Source: CALABS01 sp050260775 (lineage in GTDB: Bacteria > Pseudomonadota > Alphaproteobacteria > Rhodospirillales > Magnetospirillaceae). From it: 64,000 bases of DNA. The translations under genes and the position numbers were made by a program. Positions 25,634 through 34,788 of this stretch are shown piece after piece (the stretch's first letter is position 1; the number at the start of each line of letters is the position of its first letter). A model generated the notes under the pieces. That model saw only the letters and a program-made list of their open reading frames with translations, was not told where the DNA came from and did no database searches. Location: positions 123,693-187,692 of the forward strand of contig JBLNCP010000039.1 of assembly GCA_050260775.1 (NCBI GenBank), written 5' to 3'.

Positions 25634-26866
25634 ATGACGAGCACGACACTCGGGGGCCGCGGGCGCGCATGGCTGCGCTTCCTCCAATACGTGGCCAAGC
25701 GCTATATCAAGGACAGCGGATCGCGCATGGCGGCGTCGCTCAGCTACACCTCGCTGCTGTCGCTGGTCCCGCTGATGGCGGTGGCCCTGGCCATGCTGGC
25801 GGCCTTCCCGGTGTTCGACCCGGTCCGTGCCCAAATCCAGGGATGGGTGTTCCAGAACTTCGTCCCGGCGGTGGGCGAGGTGGTCCAGCAGCAGGTCAGC
25901 CGCTTCATCGCCAACGCCGGCAAACTGACCGCCGCCGGCGTGGTCGGCCTCGCCTTCACCGCCATCATGCTGCTGGTGACGATCGAGGACGCCCTCAACT
26001 GCGTGTTCCGCGTCGCCCGCGAACGCTCGCCGCTGTCCAAGCTGCTGGTCTACTGGACGGTGCTGACACTCGGCCCGCTCTTGATGGGCATGACCTTCTC
26101 GCTGCAAGGCTACCTCACCGCGGCCAGCCGCTGGGCGGTCGGCTCGGCCGGGCCGGCCGTCATCACCGCGCCGCTGCCCACCCTGCTGTCGACGCTGGCC
26201 TTCGTCGTCCTCTACGCCACGGTGCCCAACCGCCGCATCCGCCTGCCGGATGCGGCGGTGGGCGGGCTGGTGGCCGGCCTGCTGTTCGCGGCGCTGCGCT
26301 GGGGCTTCGGCATCTACATCATCAGCAGCGGCGCCTACACCAACGTCTACGGCGCGGTGGCGGCGGTGCCGATCTTCCTGTTCTGGATGTTCCTGTCGTG
26401 GACGGTGGTGCTGATCGGCGCCGAGATCACCGCGGCGCTGCCGGAGTGGCGGGCCGGCTATCATGAGGGCGACGGCCGCGGCCGCGGCGCCCGCCGCCTG
26501 ACCCTGGCCCTGGAAATCCTGTCGATCGCCCATGAAGCGGCCCGCTCCGACGAAAACCGTGTGGCACGCACCGAACTTCTCCACCGCACCGCCGTGGCGG
26601 AGCGGGACCTGCTGCCGGCACTGCTGCGCCTGGTTCAGGCGGGCTACGTCGCCCCGACCACCGGCAAGCGCTACGTCCTGTCGCGAGACCTGACCACGGC
26701 CACCCTCGGCGACCTCATCCGCGCCCTCGACCTCGACCTCGAACTCGACGATGCCGTCGCCACCTGCTCGACCTGGCGCCCCGCCGCCGAGGCTCGCATC
26801 GCCGCCGCCCGGGCCGCCGCCGCCGAACGGCTGGACGTGCCCCTGGCCGAGGTACTGCGTCCCTAG
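25634..26866 (+). CDS. YihY/BrkB-family membrane protein with winged-helix tail
   Basis: 410 residues. Residues 1-280 form the six-helix YihY (UPF0761) domain, with DSGSRMAASLSYTSLLSLVPLMAV near the N-terminus and LLFAALRWGFGIYIISSGAYTNVYGAVAAVPIFLFW-type final helices (first 20: LLFAALRWGFGIYIISSGAY). Residues about 290-410 are soluble, and SIAHEAARSDENRVARTELL followed by LLPALLRLVQAGYVAPTTGK and TLGDLIRALDL is laid out like an Rrf2-type winged helix. The family was once called ribonuclease BN, wrongly; its real role is unknown. GGGGGGCG lies upstream of ATG 25634. Confidence 0.85.
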   Translation: MTSTTLGGRGRAWLRFLQYVAKRYIKDSGSRMAASLSYTSLLSLVPLMAVALAMLAAFPVFDPVRAQIQGWVFQNFVPAVGEVVQQQVSRFIANAGKLTAAGVVGLAFTAIMLLVTIEDALNCVFRVARERSPLSKLLVYWTVLTLGPLLMGMTFSLQGYLTAASRWAVGSAGPAVITAPLPTLLSTLAFVVLYATVPNRRIRLPDAAVGGLVAGLLFAALRWGFGIYIISSGAYTNVYGAVAAVPIFLFWMFLSWTVVLIGAEITAALPEWRAGYHEGDGRGRGARRLTLALEILSIAHEAARSDENRVARTELLHRTAVAERDLLPALLRLVQAGYVAPTTGKRYVLSRDLTTATLGDLIRALDLDLELDDAVATCSTWRPAAEARIAAARAAAAERLDVPLAEVLRP

Positions 26867-26869
26867 TGC

Positions 26870-27106
26870 CTAACGGTTCAGGACCAGCCGTGCCGCGAAG
26901 GTCAGGCTGTCGGAAATCTCGCGGGTGCAGTCCCGCCGATGGCGGCAGGACGCACAATCGAGCGCGCGGGCCGGGCCCGCATGCCGGTGCAGGTTGTTGC
27001 ACACGATCGACACCAGCGACAGGTGGAAGGCCTCACCGCCGGGGATGGCCGCGATCGCCCAGTGGGACTCGTCGTCCAGCGGGGGATAGCACTGGGTGTA
27101 GAGCAT
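26870..27106 (-). CDS. Small Cys-rich protein
   Basis: 78 residues supported by GAGG 5 bases before ATG 27106 and by being ORF-sized between two convergent and tandem genes. Cysteines at 36, 51, 54 and 60 (C-x14-C-x2-C-x5-C), plus His 40, 42 and 56, suggest a bound zinc or Fe-S cluster; Cys6 is extra. No signal peptide or membrane helix. I do not recognise the family. Its stop is 3 bases past the convergent YihY stop. Confidence 0.55.
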   Translation of the reverse strand: MLYTQCYPPLDDESHWAIAAIPGGEAFHLSLVSIVCNNLHRHAGPARALDCASCRHRRDCTREISDSLTFAARLVLNR

Positions 27107-27198
27107 GCGCGCCTCGCATCGGGAGCGGAGACTCCGATGTGGGCGTTGGGGGGCGGCATTGCTTCTGGGCTCAGGGTTTATGCCGAACGCGCCCGGGA

Positions 27199-28098
27199 TC
27201 AGGTCTGTCCTGCCTTGGTGCGCGGATCGTATCCGTTCCGGGGGCCCCACTTCTCGACGAACTTCCTGAGCTCGGCGTCGTCGTCGGGCAGCACCACCTT
27301 GAGCGTCACAAGCTGGTCGCCGCGCGCATCGCCGACGGCGATGCCCTTGCCCTTGAGGCGCAGCACCGTGCCGGTGTTGGAGCCGGGCGGCACGGTGACC
27401 GCCACCTTGCCGTCCACCGTGGGCACGGTGATCTTGCCGCCGAGCACCGCCTCCTGCAGCGACACCGGCATCTCGACCAGCACGTCGCGGTCGCGCCGGG
27501 TGAACAGCGGATCGGCCTCGACGGTGACGTCGACGAAGGCGTCGCCGGCCGGAGAGCCGGGATGGCCCTGGCCCTTGAGCCGCAACGACTGGCCGTCGGT
27601 GGTGCCGGGCGGTATCCGCATCTCGATGGTCTTGCCGGTGACCAGGGTGATGCGGCGGGTGGTGCCGGTGGCGGCCTCGGCGAACGAGACGGTGACCGGA
27701 TGGCGCGCATCGCCCCCCTTGGCCGCCTTGTCGCCGCCGCCGAAGCCCCAGCGCGAGCGCCCCTTCTCCTTGCGGCGCAGCATCTCCGACAGGATGTCGT
27801 CGACATCCTCGCCGAAGCCGCCGCGGGAGCCCTGGCCGCCGCCTGCCCCCCCGCGCCAATGCGAGCGCCGCTTGGGGGCGCCGGTGGCGTCGATCTCGCC
27901 GCGGTCGTACTGGCCGCGCCGCTCGGGGTCGGACAGGAAATCGTAGGCGGCGCTGATGTCCTTGAAGCGGTCCTCGGCGCGACGGTCGCCCGGATTGCGG
28001 TCGGGATGGAGCTCGCGCGCCAGCTTGCGGTAGACCTGCTTGATCTCGTCGGCACCGGCCGTGCGCGCGACGCCGAGAACCTCGTAGGGATCCTTCAC
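27199..28098 (-). CDS. DnaJ-family co-chaperone, CbpA-like
   Basis: 299 residues: J-domain 1-70 with the HPD triad at 31-33, a Gly-rich linker about 84-125 that includes GGAGGGQGSRGGFG, then the two beta-sandwich substrate domains (LRLKGQGHPG and LRLKGKGIAVG). No zinc-finger CxxCxGxG repeats, so it is a class II protein like CbpA/DnaJB1. It would stimulate DnaK ATPase and hold unfolded clients. No cbpM modulator gene is adjacent. It is preceded on the same strand by a hairpin terminator. Confidence 0.9.
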   Translation of the reverse strand: MKDPYEVLGVARTAGADEIKQVYRKLARELHPDRNPGDRRAEDRFKDISAAYDFLSDPERRGQYDRGEIDATGAPKRRSHWRGGAGGGQGSRGGFGEDVDDILSEMLRRKEKGRSRWGFGGGDKAAKGGDARHPVTVSFAEAATGTTRRITLVTGKTIEMRIPPGTTDGQSLRLKGQGHPGSPAGDAFVDVTVEADPLFTRRDRDVLVEMPVSLQEAVLGGKITVPTVDGKVAVTVPPGSNTGTVLRLKGKGIAVGDARGDQLVTLKVVLPDDDAELRKFVEKWGPRNGYDPRTKAGQT

Positions 28099-28123
28099 GA
28101 CCCGGTTTCCCCAAACACAGAAA

Positions 28124-28146
28124 GGGCGGCCCCGTTCGGGCCGCCC
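28124..28146 (-). terminator. Hairpin terminator of the lipoprotein gene
   Basis: 9-bp perfect stem GGGCGGCCC/GGGCCGCCC with 5-base loop, followed on the minus strand by TTTCTGTGTTT. It lies between the lipoprotein stop (28189) and the DnaJ-family start (28098). Confidence 0.7.
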
Positions 28147-28188
28147 CTCTTGTGCCAGAAAACCGCCCCTGACGCTACGCCGAGCGGT

Positions 28189-28665
28189 CTATCTCACCAC
28201 CCGCCACGAGCCGTCGGGCTGGCGGCAGGCGGTGCCGTAGGCATGCTGGATCTGGCCGTCGATGTTCACCGAGGTCTGGTACTCGCGGCAGTAATTGCCC
28301 GCCTGGTCGGTGCCGTCGCGGGTGGCGGTGTAGGTGCCGGAATGGCCGGAATCCGGGTTGTTCCACGAGATGGACTGGCCGATCGGCGCGGTGTGCGCCC
28401 GCTCCTCGGCCCGGGCGGCATAGGCCTGGTCGGCCTTGTCGAGCGACTTGCCGACCTCGGAGCCGACGACGGCGCCGATCAGGGTGCCGAGCGCCGTGGC
28501 GGCCAGTTGGCCCTTGCCCTTGCCGAACTGGGCGCCGGCCACCGCGCCGCCGATGCCGCCGAGGACGGCGCCGCCGGTCTGCTTGGGGCCGGTATCGTTG
28601 GCGCAGCCGGCCAGCAGGGCCGCCGCCAGGGTAACAGGGAGCAGGAATTTCGCCGGTGCGTTCAT
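28189..28665 (-). CDS. Glycine-zipper lipoprotein (17-kDa surface antigen type)
   Basis: 158 residues. A lipoprotein signal ends LLAGC with acylated Cys21. Residues about 30-72 form a glycine-zipper two-helix segment (GGAVLGGIGGAVAGAQFG, then TLIGAVVGSEVG), and the C-terminal domain runs from SWNNPDSGHSGTYTATRDG to QPDGSWRVV. This is the RT0821/Lpp0805 surface antigen layout, an outer-membrane lipoprotein of structural or unknown role. Divergent from pdxH across 153 bases and followed by its own terminator. Confidence 0.85.
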   Translation of the reverse strand: MNAPAKFLLPVTLAAALLAGCANDTGPKQTGGAVLGGIGGAVAGAQFGKGKGQLAATALGTLIGAVVGSEVGKSLDKADQAYAARAEERAHTAPIGQSISWNNPDSGHSGTYTATRDGTDQAGNYCREYQTSVNIDGQIQHAYGTACRQPDGSWRVVR

Positions 28666-28818
28666 GGTCTTCTTGCCTTCATTCCATCCGCGCGAGGGAG
28701 GTATGATCCGGATAGTCCGGGATTTGGACTTTTTCAGGGCGGCGTGCCGGGATAGAAACTGTCCTGGCCGGCCCCATACTAGCCGGCCCGCCCTGCAACT
28801 GCCACTGGTCAGACCGCC

Positions 28819-29400
28819 ATGTCCGAGGTCGATCCCTACGCCCTTTTCACCAAGTGGATGGCCGACGCCGAGGCATCCGAGCCCAACGATCCCAACGCGA
28901 TGGCGGTAGCCACCGTCGACCGCGAGGGCCGCCCCAGCGTCCGCATGGTGCTGCTCAAGGGCTGGGACGATCGCGGCTTCGTGTTCTACACCAACCTGGA
29001 AAGCCGCAAGGGCGAGGACCTGGCGGGCAACGCCAACGCCGCCCTGTGCCTGCATTGGAAGACGCTCCGGCGCCAGGTGCGCGCCGAGGGGCCGGCCGAG
29101 CGGGTGTCCGACGAGGAGGCCGACGCCTATTTCGCCAGCCGCCCCCGCATCAGCCAGATCGGCGCCTGGGCGTCCGACCAGTCGCGCCCGCTCGAGGGAC
29201 GCTTCGAGCTGGAACGCCGCGTCGCCGAGGCGACCGCCCGCTTCGGCCTGGGAACGGTGCCGCGGCCGCAGCATTGGTCCGGCTTTCGCATCCAGCCGCG
29301 CCGCATCGAGTTCTGGCAAGATCGGCCCTTCCGGTTGCATGACCGCTTCGCCTATCATCGCGACGGCGACCATTGGCGGCTGGAGCACCTGTTCCCATGA
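28819..29400 (+). CDS. pdxH: Pyridoxamine/pyridoxine 5'-phosphate oxidase
   Basis: 193 residues. FMN enzyme that makes pyridoxal 5'-phosphate from PNP or PMP. The segments PNAMAVATVDREGRPSVRMVLLK, GFVFYTNLESRKG, SRPRISQIGAWASDQS and the C-terminal FWQDRPFRLHDRFAY with its PLP-phosphate Arg/His are all present. The stop overlaps the start of the cation transporter (ATGA). The vitamin B6 gene pdxA lies 29 kb away in the same window. Confidence 0.95.
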   Translation: MSEVDPYALFTKWMADAEASEPNDPNAMAVATVDREGRPSVRMVLLKGWDDRGFVFYTNLESRKGEDLAGNANAALCLHWKTLRRQVRAEGPAERVSDEEADAYFASRPRISQIGAWASDQSRPLEGRFELERRVAEATARFGLGTVPRPQHWSGFRIQPRRIEFWQDRPFRLHDRFAYHRDGDHWRLEHLFP

Positions 29401-30365
29401 GCCCATCCCCCAATCCCCAGGCAAGCACGACGACGGACGGAGCGGCGGCGGCGCGGGCCGAGCACGCCAACGCCCGGTTGATGCGGCTGGCGACCTACGC
29501 GTCGTCGGCGGTGGCGGTGACGTTGATCGTCACCAAGCTGGTGGCGTGGTCGATGACCGGCTCGGTGGCGCTGCTGTCGACGCTGATCGACTCGATCCTC
29601 GATGCCGCCGCTTCGCTGATGAACCTATGGGCGGTCCGCCATGCGCTCACCCCCGCCGACCGCGAGCACCGCTTCGGCCATGGCAAGGCCGAGCCGCTGG
29701 CCGGGCTCGGGCAGGCCGCCTTCATCTGCGGCTCGGGCGGCCTGCTGCTGATCGAAGCCATCGATCGCTTCTTCCATCCCCAGAGCGTCCAGCGCGGCGG
29801 CATCGGCATCGCCGTGATGGTGTTCTCGATCGTGCTGACGCTGGTGCTGGTGCGCTTCCAGAAGTACGTGGTGACCAAGACCAGCTCGGTCGCCATCTCG
29901 GCCGACAGCCTGCACTACACCGGCGACGTGCTGATCAACGGCAGCGTGATCGTCTCGCTGCTGCTGGCCATGTTCCTCGATTGGACCTTCGCCGACCCGA
30001 TCTTCGCGGTGGCCATCGCCGGCTACCTGGTCTGGAACGCCTGGCAGATCGCGCTGAGCTCGCTGGACATGCTGATGGACCGGGAATTGCCGGAAGCCGA
30101 GCGCGACCGCATCCGCATCATCGCCCGCTCGCATCCCGAGGTGCGCAACATGCACGACCTGCGCACCCGCCTGTCGGGCCAGCAAGGCTTCATCCAGCTC
30201 CACCTCGAACTGGACGCCAACCTGCCCCTCTACAAGGCCCACGACATTGCCGACGAGGTGGAGAAGGCGATCATGGACGCCTTCCCCAATTTCGACGTGA
30301 TCATCCACCAGGACCCGGCGGGCCTGCGGGAAAAGAACCGCCGGCGGGATGCCGACCTGCCCTAG
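29397..30365 (+). CDS. Cation diffusion facilitator (FieF-like)
   Basis: 322 residues: six membrane helices in 30-215 and a cytoplasmic ferredoxin-like domain after about 220. Transport-site residues typical of CDF proteins are visible in STLIDSILDAAAS and ISADSLHYTGDVLING (the HxxxD pair), and histidine in RHALTPADREHRFGHGKAE. It would export Fe2+, Zn2+ or a similar divalent ion in exchange for protons. ATGA overlap with pdxH implies coupled translation. The 3' end overlaps the convergent XRE gene by 4 bases. Confidence 0.9.
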   Translation: MSPSPNPQASTTTDGAAAARAEHANARLMRLATYASSAVAVTLIVTKLVAWSMTGSVALLSTLIDSILDAAASLMNLWAVRHALTPADREHRFGHGKAEPLAGLGQAAFICGSGGLLLIEAIDRFFHPQSVQRGGIGIAVMVFSIVLTLVLVRFQKYVVTKTSSVAISADSLHYTGDVLINGSVIVSLLLAMFLDWTFADPIFAVAIAGYLVWNAWQIALSSLDMLMDRELPEAERDRIRIIARSHPEVRNMHDLRTRLSGQQGFIQLHLELDANLPLYKAHDIADEVEKAIMDAFPNFDVIIHQDPAGLREKNRRRDADLP

Positions 30366-30835
30366 GGGAGCGAACCCAGCGCCTGGGCCAGTTCCTGGAC
30401 CCGGCGGCGGACCTCGGGATCCTGGATCCGGTAATAGGCGCGCACCAGCTCCAAGGTCTCGCGCTGGGCCATCAGGTTGTCGTCGAACACCGGCGGATCC
30501 TCGGTGGCGCGCACCATGTGGCGCGGGCTGGCAGACTCGATCCCCTCGGACATGTCCTCGAAGAAGTAGCTGACCGGAACGTCAAGCACCCGCGACAGGT
30601 CGAACAGCCGGCTGGCGCCGATGCGATTGGCGCCGCGCTCGTACTTCTGCACCTGCTGGAAGGTCAGGCCGAGCAATTCTCCCAGCTTCTCCTGGCTCAT
30701 GCCCATCAACGTGCGGCGCAACCGGACCCGGGCGCCGACGTGCTCGTCGATGGGGTTGGGCCGGCCGGACGGGGTGCGGCCGCGGCTGGCTCGCCGCGAT
30801 GCGCTGCCGACAACCTTGCGAGCGGGCTGGTTCAT
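30362..30835 (-). CDS. XRE-family transcriptional regulator
   Basis: 157 residues. A basic leader (residues 1-30) precedes a helix-turn-helix domain: VGARVRLRRTLMGMSQEKLG, LTFQQVQKYERGANRIGASR, then LSRVLDVPVSYFFE. A C-terminal helical region (DNLMAQRETLELVRAYYRIQDPEVRRRVQELAQAL) is typical of this alphaproteobacterial group. GAGGAAG 8 bases before ATG 30835 sets the start. It is divergent from the LuxR gene across 154 bases, and may regulate it; no operator was identified. Confidence 0.88.
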   Translation of the reverse strand: MNQPARKVVGSASRRASRGRTPSGRPNPIDEHVGARVRLRRTLMGMSQEKLGELLGLTFQQVQKYERGANRIGASRLFDLSRVLDVPVSYFFEDMSEGIESASPRHMVRATEDPPVFDDNLMAQRETLELVRAYYRIQDPEVRRRVQELAQALGSLP

Positions 30836-30941
30836 CTTCAGACTTCCTCGAACAGGCTCTGGCGAAAGAGAGCGCGTGGATGACAATTCATGGCATCAAC
30901 GCCGGACTTGCCCCCCACCCGGACGTCCAAACCACGATCAG

Positions 30942-30970
30942 TTGGATTCAACCGAAGAATAACGTCATAT
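30942..30970 (+). promoter_or_regulatory. Predicted promoter of the LuxR-type gene
   Basis: TTGGAT (30942-30947), 17 bases, TCATAT (30965-30970), 19 bases before the ATG. No lux-box dyad is visible near it. Confidence 0.45.
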
Positions 30971-30989
30971 TGGCTGGCGGGGTAGAGAG

Positions 30990-31721
30990 ATGTATCGATT
31001 TGGGATGATTGGCTTTGCCGACCCGCTCTGCCAGTTCGCGACGGAGCTTGAACAGGCCGAGGGCCCCGAGGCCCGCCAGGCGTTGTTCGCGCGGACCGTC
31101 GAAGCCTACGGGGTCGAGAAGTACGCCTACCTGAACATCAGCCGCCGCTTCGCTCCCTGGCACCTGGAATCCACTTATCCCGACGAATGGCGCGACCATT
31201 ACGTGGCCAGCCGCTACGACGAGACCGACGTGGTGATGACCACCGCGCGCAAGGTCACGGTGCCGTTTGCCTGGAAGCCGCTGCTGGAGATGCCGGAGAC
31301 CACGCCGGCGGCGCATCGGGTGTTCGCCGAGGCGTCGGTCTTCGGCATCCGCGACGGCATGACGGTGCCGATCCATTGCGCGGACGGGTTCGCCATGATG
31401 AGCCTGGTGACCGGCGATCCCAGGCTGCTGGCCCCCGAGGCCGCCGCCGAACGCCAGGCCGTGCAGCTGATGGCGCTCTATTACCACAGCACCGTCGAAC
31501 GCCAGGCCGCCCGCGAGCCCGCAGTCAGGCTGACACCGCGCGAACGCGAGATCCTCACCTGGGCGGCGCAGGGCAAGACAGGATGGGAGATCGCACAGAT
31601 CCTCCATCTGGCCGAGCGCACCGTGATCTTCCACATCGAAAACGCCAAGGCCAAGCTGGGCGCCAACTCGCGTAGCCATGCCGTCGTCAGGGCGATGATG
31701 CTGGGATTGATCGCCCCCTGA
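30990..31721 (+). CDS. LuxR-family regulator with autoinducer-binding domain
   Basis: 243 residues: an autoinducer-binding domain at about 15-160 and a LuxR helix-turn-helix at 178-240 (LTPREREILTWAAQGKTGWE, then VIFHIENAKAKLGANSR). Pocket residues resembling the acyl-homoserine-lactone signature are present (W67, Y71, Y76, D80, W95, G119), but the Pro that usually follows the Asp is Val (V81). No luxI synthase lies in the window, so this is a LuxR solo as far as can be seen. It may sense another cell's signal or a different ligand. Ribosome binding site is weak (GAGAG). Confidence 0.85.
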   Translation: MYRFGMIGFADPLCQFATELEQAEGPEARQALFARTVEAYGVEKYAYLNISRRFAPWHLESTYPDEWRDHYVASRYDETDVVMTTARKVTVPFAWKPLLEMPETTPAAHRVFAEASVFGIRDGMTVPIHCADGFAMMSLVTGDPRLLAPEAAAERQAVQLMALYYHSTVERQAAREPAVRLTPREREILTWAAQGKTGWEIAQILHLAERTVIFHIENAKAKLGANSRSHAVVRAMMLGLIAP

Positions 31722-31802
31722 CAGTTCTTGCAGGTTCGGCCGTTCGGCCGGCTGGGGCACAATTGCCGGGTTCTCGACGGCACCCCAGGGAGGGGATTGG
31801 CA

Positions 31803-31982
31803 GTGACGGTCGTACCGTTTCCGACATCCTCATCGGCCGAGACGCGCCTTCAGGGCATCGCCTCCTGCCTCGATTACCTGGTGGCCGAAGCCGAAGCCAT
31901 GGGCCTCGACCTGCTCGCCCACGTCATCGGCGTGGCGCGCGAAGAGGCCCGCGAGGAAGCCGCCAAGGCTGCCGGCGAGTAA
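31803..31982 (+). CDS. Small helical protein
   Basis: 59 residues starting with GTG at 31803, supported by AGGGAGGG six bases upstream. The sequence is mostly one or two helices (ETRLQGIASCLDYLVAEAEA, then MGLDLLAHVIGVAREEAREE), with no signal peptide. Not recognised. It follows the LuxR gene by 81 bases on the same strand and could be in its transcript. An earlier in-frame ATG at 31728 lacks a ribosome binding site. Confidence 0.6.
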   Translation: MTVVPFPTSSSAETRLQGIASCLDYLVAEAEAMGLDLLAHVIGVAREEAREEAAKAAGE

Positions 31983-32061
31983 GGGCAAGCCCCCGCCTGA
32001 CGCACGGCCGTCCCGGACGGACACCATGCCCCGACATCTTCGCGATCCGCGTCGCGCCACG

Positions 32062-32089
32062 TGGTTGGCCGGATCGAGCCCGGCCATGG
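32062..32089. repeat. Dispersed repeat arm (GGCCGGATCGAGCCCGGCCA)
   Basis: A single arm of the same family as the 60-base palindrome at 38061. In the minus-strand frame it spells the pseudo-peptide MAGLDPA, a known hallmark of these intergenic repeats. Confidence 0.55.
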
Positions 32090-32109
32090 GCTCTCAATCC
32101 TGGAAAGGA

Positions 32110-32141
32110 AAAGGGCGCCTCGTAGTCACGAGACGCCCTTT
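32110..32141 (-). terminator. Terminator of ndk
   Basis: AAAGGGCG-c-CTCG pairs with CGAG-a-CGCCCTTT around a 6-base loop (one mismatch). On the minus strand it is followed by TCCTTTCC after a T-run, 24 bases past the ndk stop. Confidence 0.75.
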
Positions 32142-32164
32142 CCACTGACGGAACGATCAGCCGA

Positions 32165-32587
32165 TCAGCCGACGATCTCGCACTGCGAGAAGAAGAAGGC
32201 GATCTCGATATTGGCGTTCTCGAGCGAGTCGGAACCGTGCACCGAGTTGGCCTCGACCGACTCGGCGAAGTCGGCGCGGATGGTGCCGGCGGCGGCGTTG
32301 GCGGGGTTGGTGGCGCCCATGATCTCGCGGTTCTTGGCGACGGCGCCCTCACCCTCGAGAACCTGGACCACGACCGGGCCGGACATCATGAAGGCGACGA
32401 GGTCGGGGAAGAACGAGCGCTCGCGGTGGACGGCGTAGAAGCCCTCGGCCTGCTCCTTGGTCAGACGGACGCGCTTCTGCGCGACGATGCGCAGGCCGGC
32501 GTCCTCGAAGCGGGCGTTGATCTTGCCGGTCAGGTTGCGACGCGTGGCGTCGGGCTTGATGATCGACAGGGTGCGTTCGGTAGCCAT
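32165..32587 (-). CDS. ndk: Nucleoside diphosphate kinase
   Basis: 140 residues, full length. Transfers gamma-phosphate between nucleoside triphosphates and diphosphates through a phospho-His; the catalytic His is in ANSVHGSDS. TLSIIKPDATRRNLTGKI and the FMMSGPVVVQVLEGEGAV segment are typical. ATG 32587 follows AAAGGAA. It is monocistronic with its own promoter and terminator. Confidence 0.96.
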   Translation of the reverse strand: MATERTLSIIKPDATRRNLTGKINARFEDAGLRIVAQKRVRLTKEQAEGFYAVHRERSFFPDLVAFMMSGPVVVQVLEGEGAVAKNREIMGATNPANAAAGTIRADFAESVEANSVHGSDSLENANIEIAFFFSQCEIVG

Positions 32588-32702
32588 GGTGTTCGAATTC
32601 CTTTCGGCGGTTGGGTCGCGCCGCGCCATCCGGGAACGGTTCCAGCCAGAGCGAAGGCGCACGCGAAAACGCCCCCGCGCGGCCGCCGCTCGGGGACGGC
32701 GG

Positions 32703-32731
32703 GTTATAACGCCAACGCAACGCACTGGCAA
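32703..32731 (-). promoter_or_regulatory. Predicted promoter of ndk
   Basis: On the minus strand: TTGCCA (32731-32726), 17 bases, TATAAC (32708-32703). This is the best promoter match in the divergent region and leaves a leader of about 110 bases before ndk. Confidence 0.55.
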
Positions 32732-32771
32732 GGGGACCGATCGGGCGAGGACCCGAGGCCGCCCACCCGGC

Positions 32772-32800
32772 TTGGCACCGCCGGCTGCCCGTGCTAATGA
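32772..32800 (+). promoter_or_regulatory. Predicted leaderless promoter of the ABC-F gene
   Basis: TTGGCA (32772-32777), 17 bases, TAATGA (32795-32800). The ATG is at 32808, 7 bases after the -10, so transcription should begin at or next to the start codon. Confidence 0.5.
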
Positions 32801-32807
32801 GCGCGCC

Positions 32808-34694
<1,887 letters not shown>

Positions 34695-34788
34695 GCTGTT
34701 CGCGCATATCGCGAGCATCCTGTTGAGTCACGTTAAGCCCCACGCCACAGACACCGCTCGGACAAGCCGCCCCCGGCCGCCGAGCCAG

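Noticed and set aside
31830..32087. Minus-strand frame starting MAGLDPANHVA
   Set aside because: MAGLDPA is the known pseudo-translation of a dispersed palindrome arm, and the frame runs antisense over the small protein at 31803.
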